DNA of 64,000 nucleotides from Actinomycetota bacterium (GTDB lineage Bacteria; Actinomycetota; Acidimicrobiia; Acidimicrobiales; Ilumatobacteraceae). Where the stretch lies: NCBI GenBank assembly GCA_016870215.1, contig VGCD01000005.1, positions 1-64,000 of the forward strand. The letters are read 5' to 3'. Below are positions 54,199-62,781 of the stretch, piece after piece; positions within the stretch are counted from its first letter, which is position 1, and the number at the start of each line of letters is the position of its first letter. A program made the position numbers and the translations under genes. Under the pieces are notes generated by a model. The model saw only the letters and a list, made by a program, of their open reading frames with translations, was not told the origin of the DNA and did not search any database.

Positions 54199-55410
54199 CT
54201 ATGAGCACATGACTCGGTCGCGTGCTGCCAAGTCGGCATACACGCGTCGCAATCTGGCAGCGGCAAAGTTCCATGTGTATCGCCGTGCACGCTCTGCAGC
54301 ATTGATGCCGAGAGTTCGAGCCAGTACGGGTTGGTTAACGAGGTCGGTGACGTGTCGGGCAAACACATCGGGGTCACGATCGGCTACGAGGTAGCCGGTT
54401 TGACCATGTTCGACGATGGTCAACAAGCCACCAACTGCATTGGCGACGACTGGTGTTCCGCATGCAGCGGCTTCAAGTGCGACAAGTCCGAAACTTTCAC
54501 TACGGCTCGGAACCAAAACCACATCAGCTGCGCGGTAATACGTGCTGAGAATGTGGTGCGGTTGCGGCTCGATGAACTGAACGCGATCGGTAACTCCCAA
54601 CTCATCGATCAGTTCAAGCATTCGATGCAATTCAGCCACACCCTCGGTGCCACTCGCACCACCGACGACGAGCAAGCGTGCATCGGGTCGCGGCACCATG
54701 GAGAGAGCACGAATGGTAACATCGAGGCCCTTCAGTGGTTGGATGCGTCCGACAAACAACAACACAGGCTCATCACCCAATTGCAATGCATGCCTTGCGC
54801 CACGCTTGTCACCAGGAGCAAAAAAAGCGTGTTCGACACCTGGGGCAACAATTTCGAGTGTTCCGGGCGGAGTGCCATACAACTCAATGAACTGACGCTC
54901 TTCTTCTGAGCAACTGACACAAATTGCGTCAGCACACCCGATGATGCCCATCTCGGCTTGCTCACGCAGTTCCGACTCGGGGTCGCCACCTTGGGCTTTC
55001 ACTCTGGCAAACGTGTGAAAAGTGGTGACCAGGGGAACATTCAAGTCATGTTTCAAACTGTGGCCGGCAAGTCCAGATAACCAGTAGTTCGCATGTACGA
55101 CATCGGTTCCGCCATTAGCGAGCACATGTTGGGCGACTTTGTCGGTGAATTCAGGAACAAACGACACCAAATCGTCTTTGGGCATGTCGGGGTCACCCAC
55201 AGAAATGTGCACGATGCGGTGATTCGGTTCGACTTCCACCACAGGCGCGAGTCCTTCACGCCACGCCCGGGTGTAAGTAGTGCAGTCAATGCCTGCGTGT
55301 GCAAGACCAGCCACGAGTTCGCGCACGTACACGTTCATTCCACCACCGTCGCCAACACCAGGTTGAGCGAGCGGAGATGTGTGAAGAGAGAGAACGGCTA
55401 CGCGTTGCAC
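54199..55410 (-). CDS. mshA: D-inositol-3-phosphate glycosyltransferase of mycothiol synthesis
   Basis: A 403-residue GT4 glycosyltransferase, first step of mycothiol synthesis (UDP-GlcNAc + inositol-3-phosphate). The N-terminal loop VGDGGGMNVYVRELV is specific to MshA within GT4, as is HANYWLSGLAG. VGRIQPLKGLD and the EX7E-type SRSESFGLVALEAAACGTPVVA are donor-site motifs. Mycothiol is the thiol of actinobacteria, so this supports the phylum. Confidence 0.93.
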   Translation of the reverse strand: MQRVAVLSLHTSPLAQPGVGDGGGMNVYVRELVAGLAHAGIDCTTYTRAWREGLAPVVEVEPNHRIVHISVGDPDMPKDDLVSFVPEFTDKVAQHVLANGGTDVVHANYWLSGLAGHSLKHDLNVPLVTTFHTFARVKAQGGDPESELREQAEMGIIGCADAICVSCSEEERQFIELYGTPPGTLEIVAPGVEHAFFAPGDKRGARHALQLGDEPVLLFVGRIQPLKGLDVTIRALSMVPRPDARLLVVGGASGTEGVAELHRMLELIDELGVTDRVQFIEPQPHHILSTYYRAADVVLVPSRSESFGLVALEAAACGTPVVANAVGGLLTIVEHGQTGYLVADRDPDVFARHVTDLVNQPVLARTLGINAAERARRYTWNFAAARLRRVYADLAARDRVMCS

Positions 55411-55448
55411 AGGAAGGTCAACCTACCCATGAGGCAGAACATTCCCGT

Positions 55449-55856
55449 CTAGTGCGAAGAAGGTGGCTCTACAGGACCGACGTATGAGCGATACACGCTG
55501 AGAAGCGTCTGTTTTTGCTCTGCGGTCAGATGTGGATCAGCTGCAATTGCATGCGACACGCTGGGAGATGACTCATGGGCCTCTGGGTCGAGGATGCCGG
55601 CACGTACGTACAAACTCTCGGATGAGATCTCGAGGGCGCGCGCTATCTGCTGAAGGATGCTTGCCGATGGTCGACGAATTCCGCGTTCAATCTGCGACAG
55701 GTAGGGATTTGAGACTCCCGCCGCTTTCGCAAGGTCGCGGATGCTGTGTTGTGCAGCTTCGCGTTGCTGTTTGATGAAGTCGCCAACGTCGCGAAGGCGG
55801 TCAGAGGGAGAACGATCAGATGATCTGTCGTGAGGCGACGCGCTCTGTTCTGTCAT
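55449..55856 (-). CDS. XRE-family transcriptional regulator (Rv0474-like)
   Basis: A 135-residue protein with one helix-turn-helix at about 28-82: IKQQREAAQHSIRDLAKAAGVSNPYLSQIERGIRRPSASILQQIARALEIS. The sequence around GVSNPYLSQIERG and SLYVRAGIL recalls mycobacterial Rv0474. A Ser/Arg-rich tail precedes the domain and an acidic one follows. ATG 55856 overlaps the stop of the RsiG-like gene as ATGA, so the two are translationally coupled. Confidence 0.87.
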   Translation of the reverse strand: MTEQSASPHDRSSDRSPSDRLRDVGDFIKQQREAAQHSIRDLAKAAGVSNPYLSQIERGIRRPSASILQQIARALEISSESLYVRAGILDPEAHESSPSVSHAIAADPHLTAEQKQTLLSVYRSYVGPVEPPSSH

Positions 55857-56338
55857 CTGTTCTCGAGCACTGCACCAGCACCGCCCTCTTTCAGGCGCCG
55901 CACGAGCTCGGCGGTGAGGGCATCTATTTGCTCGAACAAATCGTGACGGTCGCGAGAACACGATTGCTCAAAGAGGGACAGTGCGCTGTCGAGCGCCGAC
56001 AGCGACGAATCTGACAATGAATCCAAGTCTTCAAAGTTGAATTCAGCACAGAGTTCATCGAGTTGCGCTGCGAGCGGGTCGTCCGTCGGCACGATCGTTT
56101 CACGAGGTGGCCGTGCACTGCCACCACCGTGCTGTTGCCCGAACACATCAGCAAGGCGTGCAGCAAGGTCTCGTGAATCTGCCGGAGCACCGTTAGCACG
56201 ACGCCGTTGTTCGTCATGCACCAAATCAATGCGACCCTGAGCGAGACGTCGCACGAAGGACACGACGTCTTCTTGGCGTTGCAACTCACCACGTCGTGCT
56301 CGAATGTCTGCAAGAGAAAGCGAAGAAAAATCAGTCAT
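55853..56338 (-). CDS. RsiG-like c-di-GMP-binding protein (anti-sigma factor family)
   Basis: This 161-residue, mostly helical protein contains the RsiG c-di-GMP signature E-x3-S-x2-R-x3-Q-x3-D exactly: Glu23, Ser27, Arg30, Gln34, Asp38. A second copy in the C-terminal helix is Glu124, Ser128, Arg131, Phe135, Asp139, so only Gln is changed. RsiG of Streptomyces holds two such helices in an antiparallel coiled coil that grips c-di-GMP and sequesters the sigma factor WhiG. Acidic, Ser-rich residues 85-122 and the loop between form the rest. No sigma factor gene is in the window. ATG 56338 overlaps the MoaD-like gene as ATGA. Confidence 0.8.
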   Translation of the reverse strand: MTDFSSLSLADIRARRGELQRQEDVVSFVRRLAQGRIDLVHDEQRRRANGAPADSRDLAARLADVFGQQHGGGSARPPRETIVPTDDPLAAQLDELCAEFNFEDLDSLSDSSLSALDSALSLFEQSCSRDRHDLFEQIDALTAELVRRLKEGGAGAVLENR

Positions 56339-56577
56339 TGACTTCCACCAGACACAGGGGGCAACACAGCCACTTCGTCTTCGTCGGACACTTGCATGGA
56401 CGGGATCGCTTCCTCGCCGTTCAGCCACACTTTGCACGTGGTAAGCACGACACCGAAGTGAGTGCCGTATTTCGCCACTGCTGCCTCGAGCACATCACTG
56501 ATTGTGTCACCAGCAAGAGTGTCTGCGGCGGTTCCTGCTGCCTCACGTGCTGCGGCGAACAATCGCACCCGCGCCAT
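56335..56577 (-). CDS. MoaD/ThiS-family ubiquitin-like protein
   Basis: An 80-residue protein of the beta-grasp sulfur-carrier type: VRLFAAAREAAG at the start, then helix and DEDEVAVLPPVSGG near the end. In MoaD and ThiS the di-glycine is the C-terminus and is adenylated. Here two residues (Ser-Gln) follow the GG, so a protease or another function would be needed. Candidate roles are molybdopterin, thiamine or cysteine synthesis; no partner gene is next to it. ATGA overlap with the RsiG-like gene downstream. Confidence 0.8.
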   Translation of the reverse strand: MARVRLFAAAREAAGTAADTLAGDTISDVLEAAVAKYGTHFGVVLTTCKVWLNGEEAIPSMQVSDEDEVAVLPPVSGGSQ

Positions 56578-56612
56578 AAGACGAGCGTACTCGTGGCGAT
56601 ACCCTTGAGTTC

Positions 56613-57227
56613 GTGCCTTCTCACACCTCGTCGACGAGCTTTCTCGTCATCCGACACGGTGAAAGTGAATGGAACGCACAGCGACGTTGGCAAGGACAGG
56701 CCGACCCGCCGCTGACAGATCTTGGTCGCACTCAGGCTCATGCTGCCGTCGAGAAACTTGGCTCGTTCGATCTTCTCGCGAGTAGCGACCTGCAGCGGGC
56801 ACGAACCACCGCAGAAATCATCGGCCACCGCCTCGGAATCGAACTTCTTCCGGCTGACCAACGACTCCGCGAGACCGATGTGGGCGAATGGCAGGGACTA
56901 ACCGTCGAAGAGATTGAGGCGGCTTACCCCGGATATTTGGAACGTCATGAACGTCCCCCGAACTTCGAATCCAACGAGTCCGTGATCGGCCGCTTTACTG
57001 CAGCGCTCGCTGACTTGTCGGAGGTGTGTCCGGGTGGCCAAGTACTTGTCGTCGCGCATGCTGGAGTTCTACGTGTCATGAGGCGCGCGTTGGGCATGAG
57101 TGATCCGCGCATTCCCAACTTGGGTGGCTGCACTTTCACTTTTCATCATCGGCCAAGTGGCTCTGATCTCATTCCTGGCGACATTGTTGAACTCGTTGAT
57201 CATGGCGCTATCAGTGAAGCGCTCTAG
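56613..57227 (+). CDS. Histidine phosphatase / phosphoglycerate mutase family protein
   Basis: A 204-residue protein of the histidine phosphatase superfamily. LVIRHGESEWNAQRRWQG gives the catalytic RHG (His near 15), LLASSDLQRARTTAEII follows, and VVAHAGVLRVMRR supplies the second His. Sequence resembles cofactor-dependent phosphatases such as CobC or PhoE more than glycolytic mutase, so phosphoglycerate mutase should not be assumed. GTG start at 56613. Confidence 0.85.
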   Translation: MPSHTSSTSFLVIRHGESEWNAQRRWQGQADPPLTDLGRTQAHAAVEKLGSFDLLASSDLQRARTTAEIIGHRLGIELLPADQRLRETDVGEWQGLTVEEIEAAYPGYLERHERPPNFESNESVIGRFTAALADLSEVCPGGQVLVVAHAGVLRVMRRALGMSDPRIPNLGGCTFTFHHRPSGSDLIPGDIVELVDHGAISEAL

Positions 57228-57247
57228 AAGACACGGCTACTGAAATC

Positions 57248-58447
57248 ATGTTTGGTCGCAGGCTTGACGACACGTACGCGCCCGAAGTTCGTGAGCACCT
57301 CACCACACTGACTGTGGCGCGTCTGGTGTCGAATGCGTGTTATCGCTTCGCTCCTCCGTTTGTGGCGACCATCGCGCGTGGTTTCGACGTAACGGTCAGC
57401 CAACTCGGACTCGCGCTGATGGTTGGCGAGTTGGCCGGACTGCTTGCACCATTTGTTGGAAAAGTCATCGATCGAAACAGGCGTCGGAATTCGATGCTCG
57501 TCGGAATGTCAGCGATTGTTGCGAGCGTCGTTCTTGCTTCCATGTCAAACAGCGTCGCATTATTCACCGTCGCGGTGTTCGCTCTCAGTGTGTCGAAGGT
57601 CATCTTTGATTCATCGATGGTTGTGTGGATCAATGACCATGTTCCATATGCACGCCGTGGCCGCGTCATCGGAATCATCGAGACTTCCTGGGCGCTCGGA
57701 TTACTCGTCGGAGTACTCGCGATGGGTCTTGTCACTGAACTCATCAATTGGCGCGCCGGATATCTGCTTGGCGCAGTTGCGATGTTCTTGTCACTTGTGG
57801 CTGTCGCACAGAAATTGCCGGCCGAACCTCCACGACCTTCTGAAGATTTGGGCGTCAAAGGATCTCTTCGTGGCTCACCACTTCTTATTGTTGGCACGAT
57901 GTTTTGCCTTATGGCTGCGAGTCAGTCTTTGGGCATCACATTCGGTGCGTGGCTTGAAGACGATCATGGGGCAAACGCAGCTGCAATCTCCGGAGTCGTG
58001 TTTTTTCTTGGAGCGCTCGAGCTGCTCGCCAGCATCACCAGCGCCCGCCGCACTGATACCTGGGGTAAAGAACGAAGTGTGATGTACGGCGCAGCCATCA
58101 TGGTTCCGAGCGGACTGTTGATGGTCGTAGGTGCAAACCATGTCCTGATCGGGCTCGTGCTCTTCATCGTGTTCATCGGAGCATTCGAATTCGCAGTGGT
58201 GAGTGCTTTGCCGATTGCGGCCAATCTCATTCCCGGAAGCACGGGTGTTGGGCTCGGGGCGGCTGTCGGAGCCGGAACTTTTGGTCGCGCAGTGATGTCT
58301 GCGATTGCGACAGCCCTCTACGAATCCCGTGGGTTTGCAGCGCCAGGGTTGGTCGGAGCCACTTTGGCTCTGTTGGCTGGGCTCTTGACGTTCGCTTACT
58401 CGCGAACGCAACACGTCACGCTGAAGGGTGCGAATATCGACTGGTGA
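57248..58447 (+). CDS. MFS transporter
   Basis: A 399-residue membrane protein with about 12 helices. The loop KVIDRNRRRNSMLVGM between helices two and three is the MFS A-type motif (D-R-x-x-R-R), and VIGIIETSWALGLLVG is the antiporter-like motif in helix five. Substrate unknown; an efflux role is usual for this type. Its 3' end overlaps the convergent nadE by 32 bases. Confidence 0.87.
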   Translation: MFGRRLDDTYAPEVREHLTTLTVARLVSNACYRFAPPFVATIARGFDVTVSQLGLALMVGELAGLLAPFVGKVIDRNRRRNSMLVGMSAIVASVVLASMSNSVALFTVAVFALSVSKVIFDSSMVVWINDHVPYARRGRVIGIIETSWALGLLVGVLAMGLVTELINWRAGYLLGAVAMFLSLVAVAQKLPAEPPRPSEDLGVKGSLRGSPLLIVGTMFCLMAASQSLGITFGAWLEDDHGANAAAISGVVFFLGALELLASITSARRTDTWGKERSVMYGAAIMVPSGLLMVVGANHVLIGLVLFIVFIGAFEFAVVSALPIAANLIPGSTGVGLGAAVGAGTFGRAVMSAIATALYESRGFAAPGLVGATLALLAGLLTFAYSRTQHVTLKGANIDW

Positions 58448-60047
58448 TTGGCATACGTCGGTCTTTGCCAAATGCCTTTGTCGACACACGCACACCTGGC
58501 GCACATTGTCGGCGCTTGTATTCATTGAGATCGATGAGTCGTGCAATTCGACGCACCACCGACTCGTCAAATCCGCGAGTAACAATTTCAGACACCGTGA
58601 GGTCGCCATCCACGTAGAGACGCACAATTGGGTCAAGCACCTCGTATGGCGGAAGGCTCTGATCATCGCGCTGATCTGGACGCAACTCCGCTGACGGGGG
58701 CTTCACGAGAACTGACTCGGGAATGATGTCTCGACCTGCTCGTTCATTGACGCGCCGACACAATGCGTACACCTCGGTCTTTAAGACATCTTTGATGACC
58801 GCATAGCCACCCACTGAGTCGCCATAGATCGTGAAGTAACCAACAGCCATTTCGCTCTTGTTGCCTGTCGTCAGCACCATCCAGTTGAACTTGTTCGACA
58901 AGGCCATCAATGTTGCTCCACGACAACGACTCTGCAAGTTCTCTTCAGTGAGGTCAGGCTCGCGGCCAGAAAATGATGGTGCAAGCATTGATAGATACGA
59001 CGTGAATGCCTCTTCAATCGGCACGACGCGGTAATCAATGCCGAGATTCACTGCCAATGCTTCCGCATCATCGAGTGATCCTTGACTGCTGTACCTCGAT
59101 GGCATTGCTACACCGTGCACATGTTCAGCACCGAGTGCTTCGACTGCGATACACGCGACAAGCGTTGAATCGATACCACCGGACAGTCCGATGAGAACGT
59201 CGGTGAACCCATTTTTGCGTACATAGTCACGGGTGCCAAGAACGAGCGCGCGATACATACGGTCGATGTCGTCGCTCGTTTGGGTTGATGCTGTCGGAAG
59301 TTGACTTCGCCCGTCAACTTCCAGATCGACTACAAGAAAATCCTCCTCGAATGGCTTGCCACGCGCGACGACTCTTCCTGACGAGTCAATGACGAGGCTC
59401 GCACCATCGAACACCAACTCATCTTGTCCACCCACCTGATTGACATAAACGATGGCGCACGAGTTGGCGCGGGCACGTTCGATGAGCATCGCTTCTCGCT
59501 CGCCGTGTTTGCCAGAGTGAAATGGTGACCCGTTCAAACTCAACACAATTCGCGCACCGGCAGCAACCTGTTTGGTGACTGGTCCGTCAGTCGCCCAGAT
59601 GTCCTCGCAGATTGACATCGCGCACACAGATTCACCGAGATTGAAGACCCCGTGGTCGCCTGCACCAGGTCCCGGTGTGAAGTACCGCTCTTCATCGAAC
59701 ACGGCGTAGTTCGGCAGAAGTCGCTTGCGATAGACCGCCTCGATGCCGCCATTCGCGCACAGCGCCGCAGCGTTATAGATGTGGTCGCCGTCGAAGTCGA
59801 CAAATCCGATGATTGCTCGGCAGTCGCGGGTCTTCTCGGCGAAGCGATGCACGGCCAGCACATTGTCCTCGACAAATCGACGCTTCAACACGAGATCCTC
59901 TGGCGGATAACCGACCAGCATCAACTCGGGGAAGACCACAACGTCACAGCCTTCGCCTTCAGCACGGGCGTACAAGTCCCCCGCACGAGCGGCGTTGCCA
60001 GAGATGTCGCCCACGGTCGGGTTCACCTGGGCCAGCGCAATCCTCAC
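58416..60047 (-). CDS. nadE: Glutamine-dependent NAD+ synthetase
   Basis: About 543 residues. An N-terminal nitrilase-type glutaminase (VVFPELMLVGYPPED with Glu, YRKRLLPNYAVFDE with Lys, MSICEDIWA with Cys) releases ammonia, and a C-terminal NAD synthetase domain with the PP-loop IGLSGGIDSTLVACI uses it to amidate nicotinate adenine dinucleotide. GKSEMAVGY and the ending KRRQ...SRYSHPSA fit the family. The GTG at 60047 gives the usual start RIALAQVNPTVGDI; an ATG at 60140 would add 31 residues. Confidence 0.92.
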   Translation of the reverse strand: MRIALAQVNPTVGDISGNAARAGDLYARAEGEGCDVVVFPELMLVGYPPEDLVLKRRFVEDNVLAVHRFAEKTRDCRAIIGFVDFDGDHIYNAAALCANGGIEAVYRKRLLPNYAVFDEERYFTPGPGAGDHGVFNLGESVCAMSICEDIWATDGPVTKQVAAGARIVLSLNGSPFHSGKHGEREAMLIERARANSCAIVYVNQVGGQDELVFDGASLVIDSSGRVVARGKPFEEDFLVVDLEVDGRSQLPTASTQTSDDIDRMYRALVLGTRDYVRKNGFTDVLIGLSGGIDSTLVACIAVEALGAEHVHGVAMPSRYSSQGSLDDAEALAVNLGIDYRVVPIEEAFTSYLSMLAPSFSGREPDLTEENLQSRCRGATLMALSNKFNWMVLTTGNKSEMAVGYFTIYGDSVGGYAVIKDVLKTEVYALCRRVNERAGRDIIPESVLVKPPSAELRPDQRDDQSLPPYEVLDPIVRLYVDGDLTVSEIVTRGFDESVVRRIARLIDLNEYKRRQCAPGVRVSTKAFGKDRRMPITSRYSHPSA

Positions 60048-60169
60048 GCCACTCGTTTTACCAACCGTCACAAGAAGCGAGGCTACCCACGCGTCACCTC
60101 GTGAGAATGGGGGCGCGGCGCCCTCAAATTCAGCCGACATCGGCTCGGAGTCACCATTTCTCGGGTCAT

Positions 60170-60196
60170 TTCACACTGCCGTAACAGTCGGGTTAC
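60170..60196. promoter_or_regulatory. Candidate GlnR-type operator upstream of glnII
   Basis: Three half-sites of the form GTnAC are spaced 11 bases apart: TTCAC at 60170-60174, GTAAC at 60181-60185 and GTTAC at 60192-60196, each separated by six bases. GlnR of actinobacteria binds GTnAC-n6-GaAAC. The site is about 95 bases upstream of the glnII start and a GlnR-like gene lies 2.6 kb away. Confidence 0.6.
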
Positions 60197-60289
60197 AGAC
60201 AAGCAAAGGCTTCTTGGCAGGCTGTAGCGACTAAATCACTCGGACGACGCTCACTCGATGGGTAGGTCCCAAAGACAAAGGACAGCACT

Positions 60290-61303
60290 GTGCCCATTCA
60301 GGCCGAATACATCTGGATAGACGGAACAAAGCCCACCCCCCTCCTTCGTTCCAAGACAAAGGTCCTGCCGGATTACGCCGGCGCGATCTCTGACATGCCA
60401 ATCGACGAGTGGGGTTTCGACGGTTCGTCAACCGAACAAGCAACTGGAGAATCCTCCGACTGCATCTTGAAGCCGGTGTTCCACTGCCCCGACCCCATTC
60501 GTGGCGGCAAGAACGTCATCGTGATGTGTGAAGTGTTGCTCGCCGCTACTGGTGAACCACACCCCACCAACACACGCGGAGCATGTGAAGCAGCTGCGAA
60601 GAAGTACGCAGATGCAGAAATGATCTACGGCATCGAGCAGGAATACACCATGTTGCGTCTCGACGGAACTCCACTCGGATTCCCCGAGGGTGGTTACCCA
60701 GCACCGCAGGGTCCGTACTACTGCGGCGTCGGTGCAGGTCGCGTGGTCGGTCGCGAAATCGTCGAGCGTCACACTCAGGCGTGCATCGATGCAGGCCTTC
60801 GCATCTCTGGCACCAACGCAGAAGTGATGCCTGGTCAGTGGGAATTCCAAATCGGACCATTGAGCGCGACAGCGGTCAGTGACCATCTCAATGTCGGTCG
60901 TTGGTTGCTGCATCGCATCGCCGAGGACTACGACGTGGTCATCTCGTTCGACGCGAAGCCCGAGAAGGGTGACTGGAACGGTGCAGGTGCACACACCAAC
61001 TTCTCAACCCGTGCCATGCGTGACAACTACGAAGCAGTCATCGCCGCGTGCGAGAAGCTCGGTACGCGCGTGCTCGAGCATGTCGAGAACTACGGACACG
61101 ACATCCAGAGCCGCCTCACCGGAAAGCACGAGACTGCGCCGTGGAACAAGTACAGCTACGGCGTGTCAAACCGTGGGGCGTCTGTACGTATTCCGTGGCA
61201 GGTCGCACGCGACAAGCGCGGTTATGCAGAAGACCGTCGTCCGAACGCCAACTGCGATCCTTACTTAGTCACGCGGTTGATTCTCGAGACCGTCCTCGGT
61301 TAA
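60290..61303 (+). CDS. glnII: Glutamine synthetase type II (GSII)
   Basis: A 337-residue ATP-dependent enzyme making glutamine from glutamate and ammonia. It starts with AEYIWIDG and DEWGFDGSSTEQATGESSD, the GSII metal and substrate motifs, and has YGIEQEYTML, NAEVMPGQWEFQIGP, and GAGAHTNFSTRAMR. The GSII subclass is typical of Streptomyces and rhizobia. GTG start with AAAGGA eight bases before it. A UUCG-loop terminator follows, then glnA. Confidence 0.95.
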   Translation: MPIQAEYIWIDGTKPTPLLRSKTKVLPDYAGAISDMPIDEWGFDGSSTEQATGESSDCILKPVFHCPDPIRGGKNVIVMCEVLLAATGEPHPTNTRGACEAAAKKYADAEMIYGIEQEYTMLRLDGTPLGFPEGGYPAPQGPYYCGVGAGRVVGREIVERHTQACIDAGLRISGTNAEVMPGQWEFQIGPLSATAVSDHLNVGRWLLHRIAEDYDVVISFDAKPEKGDWNGAGAHTNFSTRAMRDNYEAVIAACEKLGTRVLEHVENYGHDIQSRLTGKHETAPWNKYSYGVSNRGASVRIPWQVARDKRGYAEDRRPNANCDPYLVTRLILETVLG

Positions 61304-61339
61304 GGAATTGCGGTTCCACACCGCACACAAACGACATCC

Positions 61340-61361
61340 GCGGGGGCCTTCGGGCCCCCGC
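61340..61361 (+). terminator. UUCG-loop terminator after glnII
   Basis: GCGGGGGCC and GGCCCCCGC pair perfectly (nine pairs) around TTCG, 40 bases past the glnII stop. AAGCATTTAT follows, only mildly T-rich. This is the plainest factor-independent-like terminator in the window. Confidence 0.8.
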
Positions 61362-61373
61362 AAGCATTTATGG

Positions 61374-61391
61374 ACCGAACCACCATTCGGT
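61374..61391. promoter_or_regulatory. Inverted repeat ACCGAA-n6-TTCGGT upstream of glnA
   Basis: Exact six-base arms with a six-base spacer, 36 bases before the glnA start, in the gap behind the glnII terminator. It could be an operator or a leader hairpin. It is not a GTnAC site. Confidence 0.3.
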
Positions 61392-61426
61392 GCGGAGATT
61401 GACAAGACACACGGCAGACTGGCGAG

Positions 61427-62773
61427 GTGAGCGAGATGCTCGATCAACAACGTGACTACGTATTGCGGACAGTGGAGGAACGCGGCGTGCGTCTGGTGCG
61501 CCTGTGGTTCACCGACGTGCTCGGCACGCTCAAGAGCTTTGCCATCAGCCCGGCAGAGCTCGAAAATGCACTGAACGACGGCATGACATTCGATGGTTCG
61601 TCCATCAACGGATACAGCCGCGTGCAGGAAAGCGACGTGCTCGCGATTCCCGACCCGAACACATTCGAGGTCATGCCATGGGTCGACCAGAAGAGTGCAG
61701 AAGCACGGGTGTTCTGCGACATCCACAAACTCGATGGCGCACCATTCGAAGGTGATCCACGTCAGATTCTTCGTCGCAATCTCGATGCAGCGCGTGCTCA
61801 GGGCTTCGAATTTCTTCTTGCTCCCGACATGGAGTACTTCTACTTCGCACCTCCGCAACCTGGCGTCGCGCCCCAGCCCCTGGATGAGGGTGGCTTCTTC
61901 GATCTCACAAGTTCCGATGTCGCTTCCTCACTTCGCAAAGAGACCATCCGCACTCTCGAGACCATGGGCATTCCTGTGGAGTACTCATTCCACGAAGATG
62001 CGCCAAGCCAACAAGAGATTGACCTTCGCCACACCGATGCACTCACCATGGCCGACAGCGTCATGACATTTCGTGTAGTGGTGAAAGAAATAGCCGCATC
62101 ACACGGAGTGCATGCAACTTTCATGCCCAAACCATTGGAAGGCGTGCAGGGATCTGGCATGCATCTGCACATGTCGCTTTTCAAAGGTGACTCGAACGCC
62201 TTCTACGACGAGAACGACCCCTACAACTTGTCGCCAGTGGCAAAACAGTTCATGGCCGGTCTCATCCGACATGCGGCCGAAATTACCGCCATCACAAACC
62301 AAACGGTCAACAGTTACAAACGACTCGTACCTGGGTTCGAAGCACCAGTGCACATCACCTGGGCGCGCAACAACGTGAGTGGGCTCATCCGAGTTCCCAT
62401 TCCAAAGCGTGGTAACCCGAATGCAACTCGCATCGAGTATCGCTCGCCAGACCCAGCCACCAATCCGTACCTTGCGTTCTCGGTGATTCTTGCTGCAGGT
62501 CTAAAGGGCATTCGCGAGAGATATGAACTTCCCACCGAAGCCGACGCGAACTTGTTCGAGATGGGCGATGACGTCGTCGAGAAGCTCGGCATCCAACAAC
62601 TTCCACAATTGTTGGCCGACGCATTGAAAGTCATGGAAAGCTCACAACTCGTTGCCGACTGCCTGGGCGAGCACACATTCGAATGGTTCTTGCGCAATAA
62701 GCGCGATGAATGGCGTGCATACAAGACCCAAGTAACTCCGTTCGAGTTGAACCGTTATCTGAAGTCGATGTAG
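61427..62773 (+). CDS. glnA: Glutamine synthetase type I without the adenylylation tyrosine
   Basis: A 448-residue GSI. MTFDGSSINGYSRVQESD (about residues 53-70), the metal/glutamate site APDMEYFYF, HLHMS, the glutamate loop and the NPNATRIEYRSPDPATNPYLAFS run are intact. Where E. coli GlnA has its adenylylated Tyr (NLYDLP), this has NLFEMG with Phe377, so adenylylation control is lost. It lacks the 25-residue insert of adenylylated types, so it is GSI-alpha-like. GTG start. Confidence 0.93.
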   Translation: MSEMLDQQRDYVLRTVEERGVRLVRLWFTDVLGTLKSFAISPAELENALNDGMTFDGSSINGYSRVQESDVLAIPDPNTFEVMPWVDQKSAEARVFCDIHKLDGAPFEGDPRQILRRNLDAARAQGFEFLLAPDMEYFYFAPPQPGVAPQPLDEGGFFDLTSSDVASSLRKETIRTLETMGIPVEYSFHEDAPSQQEIDLRHTDALTMADSVMTFRVVVKEIAASHGVHATFMPKPLEGVQGSGMHLHMSLFKGDSNAFYDENDPYNLSPVAKQFMAGLIRHAAEITAITNQTVNSYKRLVPGFEAPVHITWARNNVSGLIRVPIPKRGNPNATRIEYRSPDPATNPYLAFSVILAAGLKGIRERYELPTEADANLFEMGDDVVEKLGIQQLPQLLADALKVMESSQLVADCLGEHTFEWFLRNKRDEWRAYKTQVTPFELNRYLKSM

Positions 62774-62781
62774 GTGGTGTG

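Noticed and set aside
56613-57227. Glycolytic phosphoglycerate mutase (gpmA)
   Set aside because: The protein is about 204 residues with CobC/PhoE-like surroundings; glycolytic dPGM is about 250 and has other conserved blocks.
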